Assembly (NCBI GenBank): GCA_001466705.2
Contig: LATX02000001.1
Coordinates: 434,001 to 498,000 of the forward strand
Origin: Moniliophthora roreri
Taxonomy: Eukaryota; Basidiomycota; Agaricomycetes; Agaricales; Marasmiaceae
Reading direction: 5' to 3'
Length of the DNA stretch: 64,000 bases
In this document: piece after piece, positions 37,007-48,591 of the stretch
How the letters are laid out: each line of letters starts with the position of its first letter
Numbering within the stretch: position 1 is the stretch's first letter
Program-made: the position numbers and the translations under genes
Notes under the pieces: model-generated
Told to the model about the DNA's origin: nothing
The model's database searches: none
The model's input: the letters and a program-made list of their open reading frames with translations, nothing else

Positions 37007-38419
37007 TTTAAAAGTACGAAAAGGAGACTCCAGCGGTGAACGACAGAAAGCGAAGTGAACGAGCAAAACTGAATTGGGGAACAGATGAGTTTAGAAGCAC
37101 AATGTTATCTTGAGAACTGGAGGAAGCATAAGAGGCTGTTATTTTAATGAAGAGCTTCGAGTGAATGCTACACACCTCAAGCCGATTTTTGAGCCTCTCT
37201 AGATGGATGATGTTACAAGTGGCAGACTGGCTGTAAGAAACGAGGCTGAGCGATGGGAGATCCTGGGGGAAGCAAAAGGGTGTACTGACCCTTTTTAGAG
37301 CTCCAGACTTGGGAGAAGGAGAGTTGTGAGGTGTAGAGTATTATAATGCTGGTCGCAGAGTTCAGCCTGGCGGCCCTGAGCACCTTCTGTCTGCAGAATT
37401 TATATATTCAAACTCCGGATCCGGCTCGCCAGGGTCCCCCATATCCCTTCACAGAATTCACCTTTTTTTTTTCTTTCTTTTTTTTTTTTTACTTGGCTAC
37501 GCGACCAATCCGTATATATATTATTATTATTATCATTCTATTATATTCTTATTTTTCAACGCTAACAAGAGATCCCAATCTTCATTCAACCCCTCTCTGG
37601 GATAGCAAATCTTGCATTCCTGCACACATTGCTTCCAGGCCTAGCGGTCCTGACCGCAAAAATGGTTGCCAAACGGCGACGAAAATTATGGCATCCGACT
37701 GTGGGAGCCGGAAGACTTGGGTTCACCTCATTTGCACCCCACCCTGATATGTACATATACATCCCCGTTTCTCCATCAACGGAGAACCCGAACAATATTC
37801 TTCACTCCATTGCACCCCCAAGTCGTCGGTTGTACCATGTCAGCACTCTCCTGTGGTGGCAACCTCTTCCATGGTTCATTGGAAAGCATTCCAAACTTCA
37901 GGCTCGACACGTCGAATAAACGTCAAGGACTCCCCAGGGCCCAGTCTCGACAAGCGAGGATCACGCATCATTGATCATTTATATTCCCCGGCGCGCAGCA
38001 CGTGGAAAGAAAAAGAAACATTGTCAAGTCCAGTACAACTGAGAAGGAACTTGTGAGAGCATCGTGTTCATATGTACAAGGGCCATGGACGGCACCAGAG
38101 TCATAAGGCGAATTGCAAGTCGATGTCATTTAGCTTGAGAACTTGAATCCCAATACTCAAAATACCGGGTCCAGAAGGAGCTGAAGGCGAATTGTAATAT
38201 TTTGACGACAGGTTCCCCTTGATTTACCTCGCGTGTCCTGGAGCCGAAGCGGTTTTCGAAGCGATACGCACTCTCACAAACGTCCTATGTACTAGTATGT
38301 ATGAATGTTTACGCCCAAAAAAATTCCACATGCAAAACAAAAAAAAAAAAGCAGCAGTGAGGAGTGCGCAGAGTAACTGACGTGTACATACGTTACAGAA
38401 ACGACAGTGGTTACACGGT
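37007..38419. other. Long intergenic region upstream of the PUF gene, with a pyrimidine tract
   Basis: 1.4 kb without a recognised gene. On the plus strand 37450-37492 is an almost pure T/C run (poly-dA on the PUF sense strand), followed by (TAT)n-like sequence near 37516-37555. Short frames between 37620 and 38060 show no family signature. It likely carries the PUF promoter and a long 5' leader, plus the 3' end of the UVRAG-like transcript. Confidence 0.5.
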
Positions 38420-41400
38420 TTAGTCGGCAACGTTGGGCAACGAGGGAGTGGATAAAGTTGAAACTCGGTCACTATAATGTTTTTCTGCCGGGCTCGAAGG
38501 GTTAGACTCTGAATTGATCACTAAATGCCCATTCCCTGTGGTAGACTTATTTTCTTGAGCCACCGCACCTTCCTGACGTCGTAGCTCATCGACATCGGAC
38601 CGAGGGTCATTTTCACTGGTGGATATGGTACGACTGTCTTCCTCGCAATCCAGCAAATCATTACCCGACGTTGACGTCGGTTGAACCTCCCCGTTCATGG
38701 TTGTGTTGCTCTCTATACCATCACCGCCGGGAGGGGTGCCTTCGCTCCCTTTTGCCAGCAGGGACGACGGATATCGCACACGTAGGAATCCCGCCAGAGG
38801 TGACAGTCCAAGAAAACGTGATCTTTTGGCTGTATCCGCCGCTTCGCTTCCAGCAGTCGGAGTCGTCGATCCGCTTGCCGGAGGCGTGGTTTCGGCTGGT
38901 GGAAGTTCTAGATTGTCGTTTGCCTTCGGCGTTGTGCTGTCGTCTTTTGGCGAAGCGGGGGCGTCAGACGGTGATTCCAGTTCGGATAGGGAAGTTATGG
39001 GTGATAAGTGAGGTCGTCCGGGGCTAAATAATGAAGCGGGTGTAAGATAACCAATGACCGCACCGTCGAAACGGACGCCAACCACTTACGCGGCAGGGAT
39101 GCTTTCACCATCAGTGAGCGTGAGAAGCAAGTTCTTGAGGTTCGGAAGCGTATGACGGATATCCATGGCTCGCAGGTCGTATTCAACCATCAGCTAGTAA
39201 ATTATTAGCCTAGTTCGGGAATACAAATGAGGAAATTCACCAATTCGATATCTTTGTTGAGGAGGAAGACACCGTACTCAAAGCGATAGGTGTCTACACC
39301 TTTGGAGAATAACGGGAACCTAGAAAACCCTTCAGCAAACGCCGTTACTACGAAAATGAAGACCTAACATTCTAGGTCCGACCATCGCAGAGATTCCGTC
39401 CCGTATCAAACTCCGGGATCCAATATAAGTGACTGGATAGACGAGGCCTTTGCCGAGATACGCCGCCAAAAGCTGGACGAGTAACGCTGCATATCCTAAT
39501 GCTGCTGCAACTGTCTCTTCGTTGATATCCTTGTGGTTCGGCAAGGACAACGGTGGAGCAGGGTCGGTGGAAGATAGTGGTATCGGGAGCGGTACGTCCA
39601 GTATTGTGTACAGTAGATCGGGTGGAGAATCCAACTCTATGGGGAAGATCGAAGCAAGGGTTGAGATAAGTGTGACGCGCGTTGGTCTAAAAAGGCTCAG
39701 AAGAGAGTCGTAATGTTCTCTGACATCGGACTCAGTTGAGTGATTGACTATTCGAAAGCTGCGACAGAAATGATTTACCGTTCATCTATCACTTCCTCCT
39801 CAGTTTCTTCTCGCTGTTGAATGTCATCATCCTGTTGTGCTCGAGCCAATACAAGCATGTCTTGTCGATGTCTCAGTTGTTCTCGTCGTGCACGCATGTC
39901 TTCACGAACTAAGTTGAGAGGGCGTAAGTGCGACAGTACAAAATACTAAATTTTCACTTACGCTTTTGCGATCTGTTCGTGACTATATTACAATGAGATC
40001 TCAGCTCAGCTACTCGGCACTGTCTTTCGGATATTTCTCGTTTCTTTACAGAGTGCACTTGAGATCATAAAAACATTGCAAAGAATTCGAGCTTGCGTGA
40101 CTTACCAGTATTGGAACAGCCGACTCCGATATAGAGGAATTGATACTGTCTATGATTCCCCTGAGAGAAGCTTCAGTGTCCACGATGCACGTCTGAAGAG
40201 AGACAAGTCTAGCAAAAAATGAATAGATACCGAGTATTTAATAAGTAAGACGAACTTGAAGAGGTCTTGCCACCCAGCTGTTTTCACCGTATTACCGGGT
40301 GACTCAGCTCTTGCACCACGTCGGTGCCTTCTGCTTGGCAAAACCAGAGGCTCTGCAGCCTCACCAATCCTTGCCTTATGTACCTTAGTTTCCGGATCTG
40401 AGGCGTACCTGGAAGGCGACGGCGAGCGAGTACGGGAAACGCGCGGGGTCGAAACGTAGTATCTCTGGCCAGGAGAACCTAGAGTCAAAACAAGGGTATT
40501 CGAAGGAAGGCGTAGTGTTGCATTTGGCTGAACATTGATATCAAAGACTATTCTGAGGCGTATTGAACCATTGCTTACATCGTCTGCGAGTGGAACCGCC
40601 TCCCCCAGATCTACATCCCACTGCTCCAATATCTGCCAATATTGGTCATCACTATGCGGCTCCTCTCTTGCCTTTCCCTTTCCGTTAACCGTTGCAGCTT
40701 TTCTCCGCTCTTCGCCAATCTTAGCCCATACTTCAACTCTAAACTTGTCACCACTGGTGTCAGAGTCGGGAGCAAACTCAGATTGTGGGTCAACGAAGAA
40801 CAGGGGGTTCGTTGATGGTCGGTGTACAGCAGACAGATAGTCGGGTATGGAAGACTCGGATACCCAGCTGGATCCAGGATCGCTGCGGAACGCTATCAAA
40901 GTAGGAAACGATGGCGAAGGTTTTTGTCGAGTAGCCTCCGAGACGCTTGATGAGGATTTAAGGTGTGTGCGAGATGAGTTTGGTGAGGTGGGCGTGCGAC
41001 TGCCTGCCCACGATCCGCGACGTGAAGCCGAGCTCTCCGATGGAACTGGAGATGACGGCTTTATGTCCGGACGAATACTGGAGCCTTTTCTCTGTGCTGA
41101 CTTGCCAGTGGATGGGGTTTGTGAATGAGAAAGAGGTGAAGGTGGTTGAGATGAAGATGCCGAACGCGAGTGATGAGACTCTGTCGATTCATGGTCTCCT
41201 GTGTTGGAGAGAATTCGGATAGACAAAAAGCTTTCGACAAGTCGCCCTTTTATAACTTTCTCTAGTCCCAACTGAGAATGGTCAGGTAGATTTATGAGTA
41301 ATGCTTTGGTGGATTCGATAGATACGTCGTGTGGGTCGGATGATGATGTCGAGGTAAAGGAATGATTTAGTGTAGAGCTTATGGAGGCCGTCCTGACTCG

Positions 41401-41795
41401 TTGCGACCTAACTGTTGGTGCTTGCCGAGTTGAAGACGTCGAGCTTATCGTTCTCTTTCTCCCTCTCCCTTCTGGATAACCTGAAGCGTCCCCAGCACCG
41501 TCATCGGAATGTAAACTTCGGAGTGTGGTCATCGAATTGGTGGAAATCCGGCGACCTCGTTTCCGAGAGAGAGTTGCGTCTAAATCATCCGGAAGATGCC
41601 CATGAGTTGCAAACTGCGCCGGTTCTGTTGGTTTGGATATTGCTGAAGCAAATGCATCGCGCAAAGGAAAAGGCGTCAAGTTGCAGACTTGTATTGAGGT
41701 GACATGGCGGATACGGCGCTAATACTTTTATTAGTATATAAATTCCTTCAAAGAATAATAGAAAATATCACGACCTGTACGAATGGTGTTGGCAT
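38420..41795 (-). CDS. UVRAG/Vps38-like subunit of the class III PI3-kinase complex
   Basis: Probable Vps38/UVRAG, which directs Vps34-Vps30 to endosomes. The first coding exon is tiny (ATG at 41795, MPTPFVQ) and splices to RRIRHVTSIQVCNLTPFPLR, a conserved N-terminal strand. A long Ser-rich region follows, then a C2-like region (KFRVEVWAKIGEERR, NATLRLPSNTLVLTLGSPG), a coiled coil near 40100-39830, and the C-terminal Atg14/UVRAG domain: AAALGYAALLVQLLAAYLGK, YPVTYIGSRSLIRDGI, YRFEYGVFLLNKDIELLM and LRAMDIRHTLPNLKNLLLTL near 39640-39110. The last 220 residues are disordered, acidic and Ser/Thr-rich, ending PSLPNVAD at 38420. Assignment rests on the C-terminal domain; a Bakor/Atg14 paralogue is the alternative. 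Confidence 0.75.
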
Positions 41796-41921
41796 GGACG
41801 TGCTGTACAGTAGGATGACTGTGGTAGAAGTGCAACATATAGGTTGACTGGATCAATTGTTCGCCAGACTAAGACGACGCCAGTCCACTCCAGGTCTGAC
41901 CTGGGTCTGACCATCACTATC

Positions 41922-43473
41922 ATGGGTCCCAAACCTGGTCCTTCTCCTCGGCTTCAGCATGCCCCGAAAGACAAGAATGAGCTTGCGGCATTGAAAGCTG
42001 AACAAGATGCAAGAGCCATGCCGCCTCCGCCAGTACCACATCAAATGACTATCCTAGAACCAGAAATGAATGCATTATCCGGATGTTTGAAGGTACATCG
42101 ACTACTCTCGTGACTCTACACTATCTCAATGTCATTAGAATGCTGCAGTGAAGACGGGAGAAATTCTTAGGTTTTATGCTGATACTCAGAAACTGTGGGT
42201 GCTTGTCGTTCAGTAATTCATTCACACTTATTGAACTGGAAACTAGTCTTATCCGCAAGCACGCTTCAACACCTCCACTTTCCCTGCAAGCGTCTCTGGG
42301 TCGAGAGTTGCAACTCTATGATCAGCTTTGTGAGTCAATAGAGTCCCACTTGGTATGTACTCCGTTGTGAAGTGCATAGCTTGCGGTGACTTAGTACTTT
42401 GTCAGTTGAGAGCCATTTCAGTTCTCCAGCGCGACCTGCAACAAGAACAACAACGAATAAAAGAGGCAGAAGCGGCGGCAAACGCAATGCGAAAGTCTCC
42501 TTCACCGTCCCCGGTTTCCGCAGATATTCCCATGAACGCCGAGCCGGAGTCGACCCAGGTCAATGAGGCATCGTCCAATCCAAGCCAGTCGCCACTGCAA
42601 GGCTCTGTACTCTCCGGCAGACGCCAGTCCACGATTTCCATGTCTTCCCTCCATCGACCAGCATTACCCCCCAAACTCGATCTTTCTGCGACAACCCTAC
42701 GCATATCGGCGGAAGACGCGACTTCTTTCCTCACTAGTGGCGGACGTCTTCCTTCCCCTGTCACCTTGGCGCCAAAGTCTGCCCGCCCGACAGACTATTC
42801 GGATTTGATGGCGGCGTTTGGTGCCTCAACGGGCGACTCATCGACCAATCCGGTAGACATCGACCTGACACTCCCGGAGTCGGATACGTCTGATAACCTG
42901 CATATTAATCTCAATAACTCCCTCGGAAATTCAGCGGACAAGCCAATCGAACTTGACATTGACGGGATCGAGGGCATGGATATGCCAATGGACTTGTTTA
43001 GAGACTCGAACGAGGCATCTGCAAACGACCACGCCGATGTTGAGGGACTCTTCTCCCCTATAGAAGGCCCAGAAGGTGACAACAATACATCTACCAACAC
43101 GGCTGACACAAATTTTCTGTCGTCACTCGGCGTCTCGGCAAATACGAGCAACGACGACATATTCTCGTCCCTCCACACGAACTCTCAACCGGCGCGTAAT
43201 GACGACTCACTGCAGATACCCACTCAGGTCTCCGGTGAGGCCCAGAGTGCACCCTCACCTGGATCATTACTCGCCACTCTTTCAGCCCCAGCGATGCAGG
43301 CTGGCGGTCAGCCATCGTCGGAAACCACGTCCAACAGCTTCGATCTCAACCACTTGTTCTTTTCGGGGGAAAACTCGTCTGAAGTGAACTTGGAGCAATT
43401 GTGGGACTTGGGAGGCGGTATGGGAGGCGGTGCGGAATCGACCACCGGAGAAGGACCAAAGAATTCTTCTTGA
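41922..43473 (+). CDS. Unassigned acidic protein with a short coiled coil
   Basis: I do not recognise the family. Four exons join to about 440 residues. The first 140 residues are helical and likely folded: ILEPEMNALSGCLKNAAVKT, FYADTQKLLIRKHASTPPLS and LYDQLCESIESHLLRAISVL, followed by a Gln/Glu coiled coil ending QQRIKEAEAAANAMRKS. The rest is disordered, rich in Ser, Asp and Pro. It has two related motifs PVDIDLTLPES and KPIELDIDGIE (near 42860 and 42940), resembling SUMO-interaction motifs, and several acidic-hydrophobic patches (MDLF, ADVEGLFSP, SFDLNHLFF, EVNLEQLWDL) like those in activation domains. A Mediator- or coactivator-like role is only a guess. It is divergent from the UVRAG-like gene with about 125 bp between starts. 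Confidence 0.8.
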
Positions 43474-44087
43474 TAAAAGAATGTACTCTTGACAGTTTAT
43501 GCTGGGCTTGGGGTTCGCAGTTTATTAGGCAGTATTTGCTTTACACCACGGTACATGAGTGACAAAGGCCGTGGTCATCCCGTCGCCGTTTGGGCTGAAT
43601 CGCAGCCTCTGCGACTTTGTTCTGCGTCATGACAGCGACCCATTACTTCCTGTTCTGCTCTTTACAGGGATTTGAAATCCCACTATGAAGATTGCGTGAA
43701 GAACTAAACTGATTCGTATGGAGGAAATCCATATATATATATATAAGTTCACCCATGGAGTAGGTGCATTTATTGCGTTGCTTTCGCTGACTGATGGCAG
43801 ACAATGAACGCGCAACCTTCAATTGTGCCAAGGCCGAGTCCTGTGCCACTGAAAATCTTGTACCTACTGTAGTAGGCTTTTCGTTGGCCCTGGGCATTAG
43901 GGTCATATGCACATTCATCATGGACTAGAGGACCCTGATCTGATTGATGCTAAGCCGCTTTATGCTTGCTTTTTACCCACGGCCTTGACTTATATATCGG
44001 CCTTGCATTATTTCATTTCCGAATTTCTGCCACCTTTATCTATCGCCCGGAAATCCCAAGTTGGATTCGTAACAAGCAGTGGAAGAG
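43474..44087. other. Intergenic region upstream of the copper-fist gene
   Basis: 614 bp with no gene seen. It contains an (AT)n run near 43730-43744 and probably the promoter of the copper-fist regulator. I did not find a copper-response element I could defend. Confidence 0.45.
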
Positions 44088-45587
44088 ATGGTATATACTT
44101 TAGTAACATATACCAATTAGAGCTCTCATTTACATGGTTACCTACAGGTACTTGTCAATAACAAGAAGTTTGCATGGTCTGTGGAGACACCTACTTCACT
44201 ATTCTACTTTAGTGTCTCATGCAAAGCCCAAACAGCGAGTCATGCATCAAAGGCCATCGTTCGTCGGCCTGCGCCCATACAGATAGGCCCCTTTTCGAGA
44301 TCAAGAAGAAGGGAAGACCCATCTCCCAATGCGAGAAATGTCGTTCGTTACGCCAGTCGAGGAAGATGCATTCGAAGTGTAATTGCGCCGACAAAGATAT
44401 AACTAAACCAGCGGTGGTTCCTCTACCCGCTTCAGCTGGGGCTAAGGGTGCGCAACAGGTCGATTCGATATACATCATCAAACTAACACGTCTTGCCTAC
44501 GCAGCGAAACGATTCATTCCCGTAGTACCTTCTCTCCCTAATGGCTTAAAAGATCTTCAGACATCCTCACAAACCGTCGTCACATTGCCAGACGCTCGAC
44601 AGCGAGGTATTTCAGATATCTGATTGCGGAGAATCATCTCACGTTCTTGTTTCAGTGAACACGCTCCTGAAGCATTGTTCCTGCAAAGACTTGGGGAAAT
44701 GTAGGTGCCGCAAATCGAAACATGCACCTTTATCATTTACGGACCCTACTCTTGCGACTCTTGCGAAGGCTGCAGCTCTATGTGAGACTTCAAGAGTGCC
44801 ACCACACTGCTGCTCTTCTCCCTCCCAACCTCCTCCTAGTAAACGGCCCAAGCATAAACATGTTGAATCACCTTCGCCTCTCGAGCTTCCTCCCCTACTT
44901 TTCTCGGACTCTTCATTCCCAGAAAGCCCTACGACTGTCCCAGATTTTGGTGTCATGCCACCGCTCAGCGAGATCTCATCGTTCGCCGGTTCAGGCTGTA
45001 CCTGCGGCGTCGAATGCAACTGCCCGGGATGTATTGAACACAGAGGTCCCGAAAATGTCGATACTTCAGTTGGAAGCTGTGCTGATGGATGCGGAACTTG
45101 TGTCGACAACAGGCACGGTATCGCACTACAGGGGCAAGAATCCGTTTCTATCATTGATCGTTTCTTCGCGCGTGCCGCTGCCCTGCCCGCCCCACCAGTT
45201 AATCGTAAGATGGGTGTTGGGGTCCAACTAGACCCGATGAACGTAATGGTGTACCCGAAAACGGCTATCGAGACCAAGGAACGCGGTATACCCTTTGGGT
45301 TGATTACTGTACCCAAGCTGGAATGTTGCGGTGGCAAATGCGGATGTCCAGATGGTCAATGCGGGTGTGGGAAGAGCTGCAATGGGTGTTGTGCAGACCA
45401 TGTGCATGGGAAGGCGCATGCACCTGGACGTTGTGGGTGTGGGAAGAATTGCGATGGACGTTGTGTAAAACATGTCCATGAGAAGGCAGAAACCCAAACA
45501 GCACAGGGTGTCTGCTGTGCGCCTTCAGAGCCTATCCCAGCGCCCATGGTTGTCAGAAACTGCTGCAGCGGAAAGGTCACCACATAG
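44088..45587 (+). CDS. Copper-fist transcription factor with a cysteine-rich metallothionein-like tail
   Basis: A copper-sensing regulator of the Ace1/Mac1/Cuf1 family. Five exons (44088-44090, 44148-44176, 44236-44447, 44505-44606, 44656-45587) give 425 residues. Exon 1 is only ATG and exon 2 only 29 nt; together they give MVLVNNKKFA, and the next exon gives CESCIKGHRSSACAH, KKKGRPISQCEKC and MHSKCNC. These are the zinc-binding and DNA minor-groove (GRP) parts of the copper fist. Downstream are CSCKDLGKCRCR and CTCGVECNCPGC, typical copper-binding regulatory clusters. The C terminus has CCGGKCGCPDGQCGCGKSC and a related CGCGKNCDGRC, each followed by a His-rich DHVHGKAHA or KHVHEK segment. 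Cysteine content there is metallothionein-like. Whether it activates detoxification (Ace1-like) or uptake (Mac1-like) cannot be told from sequence. Confidence 0.92.
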
Positions 45588-45773
45588 CCGTTTGCACGTT
45601 TGTCGAATGATATTGCGATTTCTTGTTAGTTCTGATCGGTCTGGGTTTGTATCGTACTGATAATTGTCACTTTTACATGACTAAATAGATATATTGCAGT
45701 GTGATTACACGCAGATAGATAATACATGCTAAATAGATACAAGGAATCCAGGTACTGGATAAGTCGCGAAGAA

Positions 45774-46764
45774 TTATACTCTGTTTCCGTTATTAGCGAT
45801 ACAGTAAGTGCACAGTGAAAGATGAACGTACGTGTCATCTATCAGTGGGAATGTACCGTCAATGAGTCAGAAATTAGGCATCTAGACCTCCCAAGGTCAC
45901 TCACCGTCGTAATGGAACTGAGTCTAAAAAACCGTTATCAGGAATCGAATCCGAGGTCATTTGAGGCAGCGATTGAATCTCACCTTCTTTGGATTATCCG
46001 GAGCATTCCGCACATATCTGTCGTTGTCGATTGGACTGTAAAGGTACTACATCAGGGCAAGCTCACATGTATTTGTCTGAAAAGAACTCACCGACGTTTC
46101 TCCTGACCAAGGACTTGTCAGAACAGGTTCTTTGGGTACAAGTCTCCTCACACACCTTACAAGATGCCAGCATGCTTTGCAGCGTGACGCACACCGCGAC
46201 GACACTGAGGACAGGAGACCATTCGTTGCCAAGGATGGATGCGCAGATCTAGGGATTCGGTGAAGGTTACAACTCAGCTATCGAAAGAGATTTATAACGT
46301 CATTAAAAGTTGTCCATACATGTCCATTTGAGTAGACGTGCTACGAAAAGGAGGTGAGCTTGTACTTTTGGTTGTGGAGCATTATAGCCAAAATGCACCG
46401 GATGTATAGGTATTTCTCTTCCTTCAGTTTGCACGAACTGAACCGCAGGTGATGAGATTGGATACTGGGGGTCGAATCTGAATTGTAACGTGAATTTCTC
46501 GTTCTGTAGGATGGGAGTGTTATTAATCCGCGAGCACGCGATGCAGCAGATTAGAGCGCACCTGATAGAGAGATTCACCCATGACTTCTATATTGAATCT
46601 CCAACATTGAAAGTCGTCCGCCTTCACGACCTCGATACCTATGATCATTGTGCAGAAGGTCAGCTTTCTCCGTGGTGAATCGTTGCAACCGTACCGACTG
46701 GACATCCCCCGTTCTGTATCTCAGCGAGCTCCTTGGCCAATCTTCTGCTGGAGATGGAAGACAT
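45774..46764 (-). CDS. UBE2W-type ubiquitin-conjugating enzyme E2
   Basis: An E2 of the UBE2W class, which in animals attaches ubiquitin to disordered N termini. Ten exons join in frame to 153 residues: 46764-46695, 46638-46562, 46503-46399, 46340-46320, 46248-46156, 46102-46092, 46035-45984, 45923-45905, 45838-45832 and 45780-45774. Motifs: MSSISSRRLAKELAEIQNG, FTLQFRFDPQYPISSPAVQF, then HPHVYSNGHIC with the catalytic Cys, ILGNEWSPVLSV, and the C terminus RYVRNAPDNPKKTQFHYDD ending in DTV. The HPH in place of the canonical HPN is the UBE2W hallmark. The last two exons (7 nt each) are the least certain; without them the protein would end a few residues earlier. All introns are GT-AG. Confidence 0.88.
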
Positions 46765-47429
46765 TACCAACTACGAGCAATGTCCGAGACGAGACAGCGA
46801 TGGATATGGGCAGTATGGGGGAATGGATGCAGTGCCGTAGGATGTAGTTGCTTAGATCCAAGGTGATTGCCAAATAAACAACGGTATTGGCTATAAAAAT
46901 GCCCATTTTTCTCGCTTATCGTTTATCCTCTCCGCTTTAGAGTCACTTGTCTTCCCATCTTGGTACTAAGGGTCGTGCAGGCGCTCGCGGGGATGTAGAG
47001 CGATATCTTTCCTCGCCGAATACGTGGACGTGGCCTTTTGGAACGCCTACAACTTGGTCGGATTCGAGACAACATGTAGCATAGCCAAATGTGAATACGT
47101 AGTGTATTTTCGTAATTGCATTTCGCTTCAAGGCGTACGCCCAAGCTTGAGATTTAGACCATGAACTCGGGCTTCATGAAGCAAAGAACCAAACGAGGCG
47201 ATGCCGTAGCTGCTCCCTCAGCAGACTAAGGCGACTGTTTTAAATCAAGTCAGAGAGCGGAGACAGTGACCATGACTCTCATCGACGATGACGGCGGCAT
47301 GTCACGTACTCAAGACTAGTAGACTCTGGAGCATCGAGGTGATGCAGGCTGCATTGCGTCCAAGATCCATTGCAGGCACATTCTACATTCTAATACAAGA
47401 ATACATTATCTTCACAAATTTTGCCAACC
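46765..47429. other. Intergenic region between UBE2W-type E2 and HEM3
   Basis: 665 bp. An Arg-rich minus-strand frame (46923-47144) has no recognisable family and looks fortuitous. The region should hold the E2 promoter and the HEM3 3' end. Confidence 0.4.
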
Positions 47430-48591
47430 CTACTGATCCACCTTTTCATTCTTGTCTTCTGCCTCTTTGATCCTTCTCTCACGATCCTTGTTGATACTGT
47501 CCAAGATCTCCCGTGCACCGGTCTCAATCAAGATACGAGCCAATCGCCCTCCAACATCTTCCGCTTCTTCCACGGATGTCACTGGCTCTTTGAGCGTGTG
47601 CTCGACGTGTGTCGAGCCGTCGAGAGAGGTAACGCAACCGCTGATTTCCAAGACTAATTCCTTATCATGCTTCAAGGACGACGACACGCCGACCGGGACA
47701 CTGCAGCCTCCCTCCAAGACTCTTAGACATGCCCTCTCTGCCGAACATGTCCATGCAGTATCCTGGTGTGTTATCCTCCTGCATAGTTCCAGGGCTTCCT
47801 TATCGTCGTTTCGAATTTCCACGCCCAAAGCACCCTGGGATACCGCGTGGAATAGCGTCGGCGGAGCGAGATCGCATGTTAACCGGTCTCCCATACCCTG
47901 GCGAACCATACCAGCTTTTGCTAGGATGATTGCTGCGTAAGGACCATCTGGTGCATCCAGCTTGGCCATACGCGTATTTCTAAGTGAATTATGAGTTAAG
48001 TTGGCAGATTCAGCTATGCTGTGAGACATACAGGTTACCGCGCTGATGACAGAAATGGCATGATCAATATCACTAAAGTCAACGTAGAAAGCCACGTACC
48101 ACATCCTGAAACTTGAGTCCAGGATACTTCCTCTTCAACTGTGCAACACGGCGCACACTACTAGTCCCGACTACACTTCCTTCTGGCAAATCGTCCAGAG
48201 ATTTCCATTTTTCCTCGTAACCGCGTTTTACTACCAACGAATCCACTGGATCCTCTCGTTCTAGTATTCCACCGATCATACATCCTTCTGGCAGAACTGT
48301 CGGCACGTCCTTTAGTGAATGAACCAGCATATCTACTTCCCGTTCCAATAATGCAACCTCCAATTCCTTCGTCCATAGGGCCTTTCCACCGAGAAGATAG
48401 AGAGCTTGTGATTGATTTTTGTCGCCGGTGGTGGTCATGAAGGAAGTAGTAAATTTAGGATTCGATTCGGAAGTGGTATCAGGGTATAGAGCCTTGAGTG
48501 AATCAAGGACCATATTTGTCTGAATCTGAGCAAGTTGAGAGGCGCGAGAGGCCAAAACAAAAGTTCTAGGAGCAGTAGTTGTTTCAGGCAT
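47430..48591 (-). CDS. HEM3: Porphobilinogen deaminase (hydroxymethylbilane synthase)
   Basis: Joins four porphobilinogens into hydroxymethylbilane in heme synthesis, in the cytosol. Three exons (48591-48100, 48042-48032, 47979-47430) give 350 residues, the normal size. The middle exon is 11 nt and supplies most of R-G-N-L in the conserved RGNLNTRMAKLD; this fixes both splice pairs. Other signatures: FVLASRASQLAQIQTN, ALWTKELEVALL, DMLVHSLKDVPTVLPEG (substrate Asp), GTSSVRRVAQL and LEGGCSVPVGV, whose Cys carries the dipyrromethane cofactor. The start MPETTTAPRTF at 48591 fits other fungi; an in-frame ATG at 48672 would add 27 residues with no family support. About 330 bp separate it from the divergent TMEM184-like gene. 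Confidence 0.95.

Noticed and set aside
37629..38056. Overlapping plus-strand frames upstream of the PUF gene
   Set aside because: Three frames overlap with no conserved motif, Kozak context or splice logic; more like leader DNA.
45874..45876. Earlier stop for the UBE2W-type E2 via a 23-nt intron
   Set aside because: 23 nt is too short for an intron in this genome, and splicing to the 7-nt exons restores the family C terminus.
45941..45956. B-box-like word (GGATTCGATTCC on the minus strand) with a T run downstream, suggesting a tRNA gene
   Set aside because: It has one extra base relative to a B box, there is no A box or acceptor stem at the right distance, and it lies in an intron of the UBE2W-type gene.
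46923..47144. Arg-rich minus-strand frame, at first sight like a small ribosomal protein
   Set aside because: No ribosomal signature on inspection, and an overlapping frame of equal length exists, which points to chance.
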